Assembly (NCBI RefSeq): GCF_030657435.1
Contig: NZ_JAUTWS010000005.1
Location: 62,001 to 126,000 of the forward strand
Direction: 5' to 3'
Length of the DNA stretch: 64,000 nt
Source: Paracraurococcus lichenis
GTDB taxonomy: Bacteria; Pseudomonadota; Alphaproteobacteria; Acetobacterales; Acetobacteraceae
Of the stretch, positions 44,290 to 51,736 are shown one piece after another. The notes beneath the pieces were generated by a model that was not told the origin of the DNA, ran no database searches, and was given only the letters and a program-made list of their open reading frames with translations. Made by a program: the position numbers and the translations under genes. Positions within the stretch are counted from its first letter, which is position 1. The number at the start of each line of letters is the position of its first letter.

Positions 44290-44619
44290 CCGGAGTGTAG
44301 TCGCACCGGGTCGCCGGGCGCAACTCACCTCAGCAAGTCTCCGTGGGCCCGTTCTGGCTTTCCAACAGCAATGCGAAGCATCCTGGCTCACGAAACAGGG
44401 CCATCTGGCAATCCTTGCCCCAGCATCCCCTTACTCGATCAGTCTCGTATCCGACGAGTGTTTGCTTTCGTGTTTCGAAGTCTGGCAGTCCGATCCAGTA
44501 CAGGCATGTTCACAAAGCCAAGTCTAATGGAGGATTGTTGACCAGCAATTGCTTGTGCTGCCCTCGAAAGCTCTGGAAAGAAAGCGCTTCATGCATCGCC
44601 GATTGTCGCGAGGGAACTG
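44290..44619. other. Gene-free low-GC patch before radC
   Basis: About 330 bases with GC near 50 percent in the core (44450-44600) against roughly 70 percent or more around it. Stretches such as TGTTTGCTTTCGTGTTTCG and TCTAATGGAGGATTGTTG occur nowhere else here. Plus-strand open frames exist (for example 44343-44690), but they have no biased codon use and no domain I recognise. I see no transposase, tRNA or clear hairpin. It may be a decayed horizontally acquired fragment, or a regulatory region for radC. Confidence 0.5.
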
Positions 44620-45462
44620 ATGGGAGCGCCCGCTTCGAGGACGGCCGGCCGGCGCCGGGGGCCGGCGGCCGATCCCCCGACGGAGGATGAGCGCGCCGCG
44701 GCCCTCTCCGACCTGCAGGCGGGCGGCCGGTGGCTGCCGCCGGCACCCATTCCGCCACGCATGCGGCCGACGCAGCCCCGAACCGTGCGCCTGGGCGGGG
44801 CGGGCCAGGGCCGGCAGGCCCCGGCCGTGCAGCCGGACTTCATCGAGCAGATCGGCGACCGCGACGCGCTCTTCGGCCTGCTCTCCCAGGTCATGCCCTG
44901 GGCCCAGGCCTCGGCTGCCGTGGCCGCGCTGCTCAGCCACTACGGCTCCCTCACTGAGGCGCTGGCCGCGCCGGAGGCGGAACTGGCCGCCATCGCCGAA
45001 CTCGGCCCCTCGGCTGCCGGCGTGCTGAAGGTGACGCATGCCGCCGCGCTGCGCCTGGTCTCGGCGCCGCTGAAGCAGGGACCGGTGCTGGGCCGGTGGC
45101 GCGACCTCGAGGCCTATCTGATGGCCGCCATGGCGCGGGAGCCGCTGGAGCAGGCGCGCGCGCTCTTCCTCGACACGCGCAACCGGCTGATCGCCGACGA
45201 GGTGATCGCCCGCGGCGGCCCGCGCGGCGTCAATCCCGACCACCGGGCGCTGGCGCACCGGGCGGTGCAGTTGCACGCGACCGCGCTGATCCTCGCGCAC
45301 AACCATCCCTCCGGCGACCCGATGCCGAGCCCGGAGGATATCGACTACACCCGCCAGCTCCGCGACGTGCTGGCGACCCTCGGCGTGGTGCTGCACGACC
45401 ATGTGGTGGTGGCGCGGGGCGGGATCGTGTCGCTGCGGCAGCTCGGGGTGATCGGGCGGTAG
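44620..45462 (+). CDS. radC: RadC/JAB-domain DNA repair-associated protein
   Basis: A 280-residue protein. Residues about 75-150 hold the helix-hairpin-helix-like N-terminal region (SQVMPWAQASAAVAALLSHY, AELGPSAAGVLK). The C-terminal JAMM-type metalloprotease fold follows: NRLIADEVIARGG (Glu), HNHPSGDPMPSPED (residues 227-240, with His227, His229 and Asp240 as zinc ligands), and HDHVVVARGGIVSLRQLG. RadC's biochemical role is unsettled despite its repair-related name. The first 60 residues are basic, Pro-rich and atypically long. ATG 44620 follows a GAGGGA Shine-Dalgarno. Its upstream region is the low-GC patch. Confidence 0.92.
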   Translation: MGAPASRTAGRRRGPAADPPTEDERAAALSDLQAGGRWLPPAPIPPRMRPTQPRTVRLGGAGQGRQAPAVQPDFIEQIGDRDALFGLLSQVMPWAQASAAVAALLSHYGSLTEALAAPEAELAAIAELGPSAAGVLKVTHAAALRLVSAPLKQGPVLGRWRDLEAYLMAAMAREPLEQARALFLDTRNRLIADEVIARGGPRGVNPDHRALAHRAVQLHATALILAHNHPSGDPMPSPEDIDYTRQLRDVLATLGVVLHDHVVVARGGIVSLRQLGVIGR

Positions 45463-45472
45463 CGAAGGCGCC

Positions 45473-46699
45473 TCAAGGCGAGCGGAAATACAGCGGCTCC
45501 GCCGGCAGGGAGCCGTAGAGGAAGGGCTGCTGGCGCTGCCCGGTCGCCTGCACGACCCGGTCGCGCACCACGCGGAAGGCCAGGGCGATCTCCAGCCCGG
45601 GCGTGTCCAGCGCCGCGACCAGCGCCTCGGCATAGGGGCCGTTCCCTCCGGCATCGCCGTCGGCAGCCGTCTCCCCCTGGTCCGTCGAGAAGGCGACCAG
45701 CGTCGCGCCGCCCGCCGGCCACGCCGTGCCCGCGCCCCTGCCGAGCGAGGGGACAGGGGAGACACCGGCCTCGGAGTCGGGACCGATGCGGCAGGCATCG
45801 AAGATCACGAGACGCAGCCGCCGCGCCGGCGCCGCGCCCCGGAGAAGCGCGTCGAGGGCCACGACCTGCCCGGGCGGCGCAAGCTCCGGCGCCACGGCAT
45901 CGACCGGTACCAGGTAGGGTGCCCCCGCCGCCTCGATGCCGCGCCCGGCATAGTAGGCCACCGCCCAGTCCGCCTCCTCCGCCTGGCGCGCGAAAGCCGC
46001 GATCGCGGCGAGCAGCGCGTCGCGCGGCGGGTCGTGCAGCAGCGTGACCTGGGCGAATCCGGCCCGCTGCAGCGCCGTCGCGACGGCGGTGGCGTCGCGC
46101 CGCGCGTTCAGCGGCGCCGGTTCGCCGGGATAGGCCGCATTGCCGATCACCAGCGCGACCCGCCGGCCGGGAGCCGCCGCCGGCGGGGACGGGATGGCCC
46201 GGTCCTCCGCCGGCACCTGCAGGAGACCGCCGGCCAGCCAGGCCAGGAGCAGCAGCGGCACCAGGAGCCCGAGGGCCCGCCACACCCGGGCACCGCCCGC
46301 GGCCGATATCCGCGGCGGCGCGTCCGGCACCGGCTCCGGGGCGGCCCTCGGCACGACCTCCGCCGCGAAGAGATAGCCGCGGCGCGGCACGGTCCGGATC
46401 AGCCCGCGCCCGTCCTCGCCGAGTGCGCGGCGCACCTCGCCGATGCATTGCACCAGGCTGTCGTCGGTGACGCAGAGGCCGGGCCAGAGCGTCTCGAAGA
46501 ACTCGGCCTTGGTCACCAGGCGATAGGGGTTCTCCGCCAGCAACCGCAGCGTCTCGAAAGCCCGGGGCCGCAATGCGATGGGTTGCGTCCCGCGCAGCAG
46601 GGCGCAGCGGGCGAGGTCGAGGGTGTAGCCGCCGAAGCGGAGCGCCTCCGGTCGCGCGGGCAGCATGGCGCCAGGCCCCTTGCCGATCCCGGCGGCCAT
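45473..46699 (-). CDS. Winged-helix (OmpR/CadC-type) - membrane helix - caspase-fold fusion
   Basis: A 408-residue protein. Residues about 20-115 are an OmpR/CadC-type DNA-binding winged helix (IALRPRAFETLRLLAENPYR, DDSLVQCIGEVRRALGEDGR, IRTVPRRGYLFAA). A single membrane helix lies at about 139-160 (LGLLVPLLLLAWLAGGLL). Residues about 178-400 are a caspase-like (peptidase C14/metacaspase) domain with ALVIGNAAYPGEPAPLNARR and the catalytic-Cys motif IFDACR (C303). The catalytic-His motif, normally YYAGHG, reads YYAGRG, with R253 replacing His, so proteolysis is doubtful. The layout implies a membrane-tethered transcription regulator with a periplasmic pseudo-protease sensor. A repeat array lies just before the start. 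ATG 46666 is an alternative start. It is divergent from the alpha/beta hydrolase gene. Confidence 0.85.
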   Translation of the reverse strand: MAAGIGKGPGAMLPARPEALRFGGYTLDLARCALLRGTQPIALRPRAFETLRLLAENPYRLVTKAEFFETLWPGLCVTDDSLVQCIGEVRRALGEDGRGLIRTVPRRGYLFAAEVVPRAAPEPVPDAPPRISAAGGARVWRALGLLVPLLLLAWLAGGLLQVPAEDRAIPSPPAAAPGRRVALVIGNAAYPGEPAPLNARRDATAVATALQRAGFAQVTLLHDPPRDALLAAIAAFARQAEEADWAVAYYAGRGIEAAGAPYLVPVDAVAPELAPPGQVVALDALLRGAAPARRLRLVIFDACRIGPDSEAGVSPVPSLGRGAGTAWPAGGATLVAFSTDQGETAADGDAGGNGPYAEALVAALDTPGLEIALAFRVVRDRVVQATGQRQQPFLYGSLPAEPLYFRSP

Positions 46700-46708
46700 T
46701 CTAGCGGG

Positions 46709-46738
46709 CCTTCGGCGAATTTCGCCATTCCTTCGGCG
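46709..46738. promoter_or_regulatory. Repeat array in the divergent winged-helix/hydrolase promoter region
   Basis: The 9-mer CCTTCGGCG occurs at 46709-46717 and 46730-46738, exactly 21 bp apart (two helical turns). Between and overlapping them is the inverted repeat GGCGAA-T-TTCGCC (46714-46726). OmpR-type winged helices bind direct repeats, so autoregulation by the adjacent gene (start 46699) is a reasonable inference. Confidence 0.5.
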
Positions 46739-46798
46739 GCCGCTCGGGACCGCCGCCGTGGCCCTGGGCTACCCGGGTCGGGGCAGAGGAGGTCCAGC

Positions 46799-47596
46799 AT
46801 GCATCGTCGTCCGCTCCTGCAATTGGCCGCCGCTTCGCCGGCCGCGGTGCAGCCGCCCGGCCTGCTCGCGGCCCGCGGCAGGACCTATGTGCTGGTCCAT
46901 GGCTCCTTCACCGGCGGCTGGCTCTGGGCGCCCGTGGCGGAGCGGCTGCGCGCCCGCGGCCATTGCGTCTACACCCCCACCCAGACCGGCCTCGGCGAGC
47001 GTCGCCACCTGCTGACGCGTGGCATCACGCTCGACACCTTCGTCACCGACGTGACGAGCCTGATCGAGACCGAGGAGCTCGAGGACGTCGTCCTGGTCGG
47101 GCACAGCTTCGGCGGCATCCCGATCACCGGCGTCGCCGACCGCATCCCGGGCCGCATCCGGCACCTGGTCTATCTCGACGCCCTGGTCATCGAGGGCGGC
47201 AAGAGCTTCTCCGACAGCTACCCGCCCGAGGTGGTGGCGGAGCGCCGCCGCGCGGCCGAGGAGCGCGGCGGCGGGCTCGCGGTGCCGCCGCCGCCGCTCG
47301 CGGGCCTCGGCGCCCTCGGCATCCCGCCAGGGCCGCTGGCCGACTGGGTGCACCGGCACATGGCGGCGCAGCCGCTCGGCAGCTACGAGACGCCGCTGCG
47401 GCTGGAGAACCCCTTCGGCAACGGCCGGCCGAAGACCTATGTCTTCGCCAACTCGCCGCCCTTCCCTGCACTGGCGAGCATGCGCGACTGGGTCCGGCGG
47501 CAGCCGGGCTGGACATGGGTGGAGATCGCCGCCGGCCATTTCGCGCCGATCACCGCCCCGGCCGAGGTCACGGCGCTGCTCGACGGCATCGCCTGA
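46799..47596 (+). CDS. Alpha/beta hydrolase (salicylate-esterase/EstC-like)
   Basis: A 265-residue hydrolase. The oxyanion-hole region VLVHGSFTGGWLWAPV, the nucleophile elbow VGHSFGGIPITG (catalytic Ser) and the C-terminal AAGHFAPITAPAEV (catalytic His) are in place. YTPTQTGLGERRHLL is typical of the plant-like esterase subfamily. A short leader with RR and a hydrophobic stretch (RRPLLQLAAASPAAVQ) hints at export, but the cleavage context is weak. ATG 46799 follows a GAGGAGG Shine-Dalgarno. The substrate is unknown, probably a small ester. It is divergent from the winged-helix/caspase gene and shares its 99-bp promoter region, so it may be that regulator's target. Confidence 0.85.
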   Translation: MHRRPLLQLAAASPAAVQPPGLLAARGRTYVLVHGSFTGGWLWAPVAERLRARGHCVYTPTQTGLGERRHLLTRGITLDTFVTDVTSLIETEELEDVVLVGHSFGGIPITGVADRIPGRIRHLVYLDALVIEGGKSFSDSYPPEVVAERRRAAEERGGGLAVPPPPLAGLGALGIPPGPLADWVHRHMAAQPLGSYETPLRLENPFGNGRPKTYVFANSPPFPALASMRDWVRRQPGWTWVEIAAGHFAPITAPAEVTALLDGIA

Positions 47597-47612
47597 CCCC
47601 GTGCCCGCCGGC

Positions 47613-48062
47613 TCAGCCCGGCCGGCGCGGCACGATGATGTTCGGGACGATCACCTGCACCGGCTCGTCCCGCTGGTTGCAGGTGGTGCACTGCACCCGC
47701 AGCATGCCCTGGCCGGGCTTGCTGCGGCTCGGGATCACCTCCAGCACCTCGGTGACCACGTGCAGCACGTCGCCCGGCCGCACCGGGCGGGGCCATTCCA
47801 GCCGTTCCATCCGGCCGCCGATGACGCCCCAGGCCGGGCGGAACTCGCTGTCCACGATCAGCCGCATGGTCATGGCGGCGGTGTGCCAGCCGCTCGCCGC
47901 CAGGCCGCCGAAGAGCGTGCCCTTCGCCGCCTCATGGTCGAGGTGGAAGGGCTGCGGGTCGTAGCGGCGGGCGTAGTCCAGGACCTCCGCCTCGGTCACC
48001 GCATAGGTGGGGGAGCGGAAGACCTGCCCCGCCGCGAAATCCTCGAGATACATGCGATCCAT
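47613..48062 (-). CDS. MaoC-family dehydratase
   Basis: A 149-residue hot-dog-fold protein of the MaoC/enoyl-CoA hydratase-2 family. YARRYDPQPFHLDHEAAKGT carries the Asp/His pair and FGGLAASGWHTAAMTMRL the hot-dog helix. Members hydrate or dehydrate acyl-CoA thioesters in the cytoplasm. It converges on the hydrolase gene (16-bp gap) and lies 26 bp after the MFS gene on the same strand, suggesting co-transcription. The exact substrate cannot be told. Confidence 0.9.
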   Translation of the reverse strand: MDRMYLEDFAAGQVFRSPTYAVTEAEVLDYARRYDPQPFHLDHEAAKGTLFGGLAASGWHTAAMTMRLIVDSEFRPAWGVIGGRMERLEWPRPVRPGDVLHVVTEVLEVIPSRSKPGQGMLRVQCTTCNQRDEPVQVIVPNIIVPRRPG

Positions 48063-48088
48063 GGCCGACCCTCCCGGCGTTCCGGGCC

Positions 48089-49249
48089 TCAGGCTACACG
48101 CGCCCCCCGCCGCGCCCAAAGCGCGAGGGCGAGGACGCCGAGCGCGGCCGCGAGGAAGGCGCCGCGATAGCCGACCACGGTGAGGCCGAGGCCGAAGGCG
48201 AGCGAGCCGCCGCTCTGGCCGAGGAAGAGGGCGAGGGCGAAGGCGCCGACCGCGGTGCCGCGCGCCTCCGGCAGGGCCTCCGTCGCCAGGGTCTGCAGCA
48301 CGCCGTGGAACATGTAGAAGGCGAGGCCGAGCACGACCTGCGCCGCGGCCACCACCGGCCAGGCCGGCGCGAGGGCGAGGACCGTGAGCAGCACCGCGAG
48401 GCCGGCGCCGCCGAGGGTCAGCAGCCCGCGCTCCCCGAAGCGCCTGAGCAGGTGGCGGGCGGCGCGGGTATAGGCGAAGGCGCCGAGGCCGAAGCCGGCG
48501 ACGACGAGGCCGGCCTCGGCGGCGTTGCGGCCGAAGACCTCGATGAGGAAGGAGCCGGTGAAGGGGAAGGCCCCGCCGAAGAGCAGGAAGCCGTCGGCGA
48601 AGGCGACCGCCATGAGCCAGCGGCCGGAGGGCCTGCGCAGCAGATCGAGATAGGCCGCCATGCCGCGGCCAGCCCCGCGCCCGGCATCGCCCCGCCACAG
48701 CGCGGCGCCGAGATGGCGGGCGAGCAGGCCGCCGATGCCGAGGGTCAGCAGGCCGAGCACCAGGAAGGGCATGCGCCAGCCGGCATATTGCGCCAGCACG
48801 CCGCAGACCGGGCCGGCCAGGAGCTGGGCCATGACCATGCCGGTGAGGAAGCGGCTGATGGTCACCTGCCGCTCGGCATAGGGCACGCTGTCCGCGACAT
48901 GCGCCATCAGCAGCGGGATGACGGCGCCGGCGAAGAAGCCGCACCAGGCGCGCAGCGCGACCAGGCCGGCGAAGCCGGTGGCGAGGCCGCTCGCCAGCAG
49001 GCCGAGGCCGAAGAGGAGCACGGCGCAGCAGGCGATGCGCACCTTGCCCAGCCGGTCGCCGAGCGGGCCGGCAAAGAGTTGCACCAGGCCGTAAGGCAGG
49101 ACGAAGCCGGCGACGAGGGCGGTGGCCTGCGCGACGGTGACGCCGAACTCGCCGGCGACGAGCGGCAGCAGCGGGTCCAGCATCCGCATCCCGGCGCCGG
49201 TGGAGAAGCCCGCGAGGGCGAAGAGGGCGATGGGGACGGAGGCTGGCAT
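48089..49249 (-). CDS. MFS transporter (DHA1-like efflux type)
   Basis: A 386-residue carrier with 12 predicted membrane helices. PLLPLVAGEFGVTVAQATAL, GPLGDRLGKVRIACCAVLL (helix 2-3 signature) and FLTGMVMAQLLAGPVCGVLA (a motif-C-like Gly-Pro stretch) are seen. They point to the drug:proton antiporter-like group, but the substrate is unknown. I chose ATG 49249, where the first helix begins; the frame runs 33 codons further upstream with non-membrane sequence. MaoC lies 26 bp downstream. Confidence 0.87.
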   Translation of the reverse strand: MPASVPIALFALAGFSTGAGMRMLDPLLPLVAGEFGVTVAQATALVAGFVLPYGLVQLFAGPLGDRLGKVRIACCAVLLFGLGLLASGLATGFAGLVALRAWCGFFAGAVIPLLMAHVADSVPYAERQVTISRFLTGMVMAQLLAGPVCGVLAQYAGWRMPFLVLGLLTLGIGGLLARHLGAALWRGDAGRGAGRGMAAYLDLLRRPSGRWLMAVAFADGFLLFGGAFPFTGSFLIEVFGRNAAEAGLVVAGFGLGAFAYTRAARHLLRRFGERGLLTLGGAGLAVLLTVLALAPAWPVVAAAQVVLGLAFYMFHGVLQTLATEALPEARGTAVGAFALALFLGQSGGSLAFGLGLTVVGYRGAFLAAALGVLALALWARRGARVA

Positions 49250-49407
49250 GCGCGGGGGATAGGCCAGCGCATGCTGCGCCGCGTCAAGCGGGGTGGCAGG
49301 CGGTCCAGTCCGGGCGGCAACGCCTTCGGCCGTGGCAAAGGCGATCACGGCCGAACGTCATCGGCGCGGCGCCGGCCCGGGGGCGAAGCCGCGCTTCACC
49401 CGGTCGG

Positions 49408-49424
49408 GCGCCCGCCTCGGGCGC
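49408..49424 (-). terminator. Short GC hairpin directly after the SemiSWEET stop
   Basis: GCGCCCG (49408-49414) and CGGGCGC (49418-49424) pair perfectly around CCT, immediately next to the stop codon. No T-run follows, so termination is uncertain. Confidence 0.35.
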
Positions 49425-49724
49425 TCACCCCGCCGCTGGGTCGAGCGCCTCAGCCACCTGCTCCTTCTGCCGCTTAGGCAGCAGCTTCATCACCAGGATG
49501 AAGGCCGAGAGCAGCAGGCATATGCCGTTCGTCACGATCAGCGGCCACTGCCCGTTCAGCCAGCCATAGGTCAGCCAGAGCGAGAAGCCGAGAACCGTCA
49601 CCGCATACATCCCGGCCGAGATCGAGGCGGTGTCGCGCGTGCGGATCACCTTCCAGGCCTGCGGCACGAAGCTGGTGGTGGAGCAGAGCGTGGCGAGCCC
49701 GCCGATGACGCTGACGGTGTCCAT
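49425..49724 (-). CDS. SemiSWEET (MtN3/PQ-loop) sugar transporter
   Basis: A 99-residue membrane protein with three predicted helices, the length of a bacterial SemiSWEET half-transporter that works as a dimer. The PQ motif is in SFVPQAWKVIRTRDTASIS. Helices two (MYAVTVLGFSLWLTYGWL) and three (LIVTNGICLLLSAFILVM) follow. It would allow facilitated sugar passage across the inner membrane. The C-terminal tail is charged. The neighbouring FAH-family hydrolase and SMP-30 lactonase genes are on the same strand, which fits a sugar-acid context. Confidence 0.9.
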   Translation of the reverse strand: MDTVSVIGGLATLCSTTSFVPQAWKVIRTRDTASISAGMYAVTVLGFSLWLTYGWLNGQWPLIVTNGICLLLSAFILVMKLLPKRQKEQVAEALDPAAG

Positions 49725-49822
49725 GCGGCGGGTCTCCTTGGCGGCGCCGGCCCTCAACCCGGGGGCGCACCGCGGGTTCCGGCGTGCCGGCCCTGGCAGC
49801 CGTGCGCACCCGGCGAGCGCCC

Positions 49823-50596
49823 TCATCCCGGCGCGTAGGGGTTGGACAGCGTCCCGATCCCCGCGATGGTCACCTCCACGGTCATGCCCGGCCGCATGGG
49901 CAGCGCGCCGACCGAGGTGCCGCAGGCGATCACGTCGCCGGGCTGCAGCGTCATCTCCCGCGAGATCAGGGAGACGATGCGCGCCGGCGGCAGGATCATG
50001 TCGCTGCAGGGGTAGTCCTGCCGCACCCTTCCGTTCAGCGCCACCGTCACCCGCAGCGCCCGCCAGTCGAGGCCGGTGGCGATCGCCGGGCCGATGGGGC
50101 CGAAGCCGTCGCAGCCCTTGGCCCGCGCCCATTGCGGGAAGGAGGCGTCGGCGGTCAGCAGGTCGAGGGCGGTGACGTCGTTCACGCAGGTCAGGCCGAA
50201 GATCGCGGCCTCGGCCTCCGCCTCATCGGCGTTCGAGACGGTGCGGCCGATGACCAGGCCCAGCTCGCCCTCGTACAGCACCTTGCCCGTGTAGCCCGCG
50301 GGCGGGCGGATCGCCTCGCCCGGTCCGACGACGCAGCGCGGGTTCTTCAGGAAGTACAGGGGGAATTCCGGCGTCGCATTCCCCTGCTTCGCCGCAAGCT
50401 CGGCATAGTTGTTCCACAACCCGATGAAGGCCCCCGGCCGCACCGGCGCCTCGAGGGAGACATCGGCCAAGGCGAGCGTCTCGCCGGTCGGCGCCGCGCC
50501 GGCGAGGAGGTCGCCCGCATGGACGGCGATCGTCCCGCCCTCCAGCGTCCCGAAGCCGCGCGTCTCGCCTTGCGCATAGCGCACCCAGAGGGCCAT
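49823..50596 (-). CDS. Fumarylacetoacetate hydrolase-family protein
   Basis: A 257-residue protein with the FAH fold. FIGLWNNYAELAAKQG, then YEGELGLVIGRTVSNADEAEA (metal-binding acidic residues), FGLTCVNDVTALDLL, ARAKGCDGFGPIGPAIATG and PGDVIACGTSVGALPMRPGM are family signatures. Members cleave C-C bonds of 2-keto acids or act as hydratases or decarboxylases on aromatic or sugar-acid breakdown products. ATG 50596 begins the conserved domain. It lies downstream of the SMP-30 gene on the same strand (108-bp gap), suggesting a lactone-to-keto-acid route, but this is inference. Confidence 0.9.
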   Translation of the reverse strand: MALWVRYAQGETRGFGTLEGGTIAVHAGDLLAGAAPTGETLALADVSLEAPVRPGAFIGLWNNYAELAAKQGNATPEFPLYFLKNPRCVVGPGEAIRPPAGYTGKVLYEGELGLVIGRTVSNADEAEAEAAIFGLTCVNDVTALDLLTADASFPQWARAKGCDGFGPIGPAIATGLDWRALRVTVALNGRVRQDYPCSDMILPPARIVSLISREMTLQPGDVIACGTSVGALPMRPGMTVEVTIAGIGTLSNPYAPG

Positions 50597-50704
50597 TGCC
50601 GTCTCTCCCGCCGGAGCAGATCGCGGGCGGGTGCGGGCCCGGACGCGTGGAACTGCTCGTGACACCGTAGGTCGCGCCGGGGTCTACCGGCGTGACGTGT
50701 GGTG

Positions 50705-51649
50705 TCAACCGAAGGGAAGCTCGAGGCCCGGCTCGTCCCAGGGCATCGCCGCCAGCCGGCCCGTCAGCGAGAGCGTGACATAGGCCGTGCGCAGGCCGGG
50801 CCCGCCGAAGCAGATGTTCGTCGGCATGCGCTCCGGCATCTTCACGACCCGCAGGATCTCGCCGGTGGGGGAGACGGTGGTGATCTCGCCGCTCACCAGC
50901 GTGGCGACGCAGATATTGCCCGCCGCCGTCGCCGCGATGCTGTCGAGGCGCCGGTAGCCCGGGAACTGGCAGATCACCCGCCCGCCATTCGAGGAGGGCC
51001 AGGGGTCCTTCCGCACCACGCCCGGCCCCTCCACGTCCCAGGCCCAGAGCCGGCCCGTCTCGGTCTCCGCGGCATAGAGCGTGCGGCCATCGGGCGAGAG
51101 GGCGATGCCATTGGCGCCACCGAAGATCGGGAAGGCAGCCTCGACGATCCTTGAGCCGTCCGAGGCAGCCCAATAGACCCCGCCATGGTCGCGGTCGCGG
51201 GCGCGCACCTTGCCGAGGTCGCTGAACCAGAAGCCGCCCTCCCCCGGTGACCCCTTCGGGGCGAAGACGATGTCGTTCGGCCCCTTCAGCGTGTTCTCGC
51301 CGCAGCGGTCGTAGAGGCGGGTGACGCCGCCGGTCATGGGGTCGATGACCTCGATCCGGCCGCCGGCATAATCGGCCGGCACGCCGGCGGGACGCAGGCC
51401 CTCAGGCCCCTCGTGCCAGAGGAAGCCGCCATTGTTGCAGCAATAGATCTTCCCGCCCGGCCCCATGGCGATGCCGTTCGGCCCGCCGCCCGGCGTCGCC
51501 ACCACCGTCTTGCCGCCGTCCGGTCCGACCTTGGTGATCCGCCCGGCCGCGATCTCGACGAGAATGACGCTGCCATCCGGCAGGGCGATCGGCCCTTCCG
51601 GGAAGCGAAGCCCCTCGGCCAGGATGGTCAGGCCCGTCGCGTCGCTCAT
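50705..51649 (-). CDS. SMP-30/gluconolactonase-family lactonase
   Basis: A 314-residue six-bladed propeller. The metal-site residues are in LRFPEGPIALPDG (Glu), LKGPNDIVFAPKG (Asn-Asp) and GGANGIALSPDGRTLYAAET (Asn and Asp). Such enzymes hydrolyse sugar lactones or related esters, usually in the cytoplasm; no signal peptide is seen. Length fits the family. ATG 51649 is the obvious start. It heads a same-strand series with the FAH-family and SemiSWEET genes. Confidence 0.9.
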   Translation of the reverse strand: MSDATGLTILAEGLRFPEGPIALPDGSVILVEIAAGRITKVGPDGGKTVVATPGGGPNGIAMGPGGKIYCCNNGGFLWHEGPEGLRPAGVPADYAGGRIEVIDPMTGGVTRLYDRCGENTLKGPNDIVFAPKGSPGEGGFWFSDLGKVRARDRDHGGVYWAASDGSRIVEAAFPIFGGANGIALSPDGRTLYAAETETGRLWAWDVEGPGVVRKDPWPSSNGGRVICQFPGYRRLDSIAATAAGNICVATLVSGEITTVSPTGEILRVVKMPERMPTNICFGGPGLRTAYVTLSLTGRLAAMPWDEPGLELPFG

Positions 51650-51736
51650 GCACGTTTCCCCCGGTGTTGTCCGGGGATGATGCGCCGGCGGCGCGGCGAT
51701 GCAAACCCAGGCGGCGGCCGGTGCCGCGCCGCCGCG

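Noticed and set aside
44343..44690. 115-codon ORF in the low-GC patch
   Set aside because: It runs into radC in another frame, shows no biased codon use, and matches no family I recognise.
50660..50707. Inverted repeat TGACACC ... GGTGTCA between the SMP-30 and FAH genes
   Set aside because: The arms are 7 bp and about 34 bp apart, and one includes the SMP-30 stop codon; too weak to call an operator.
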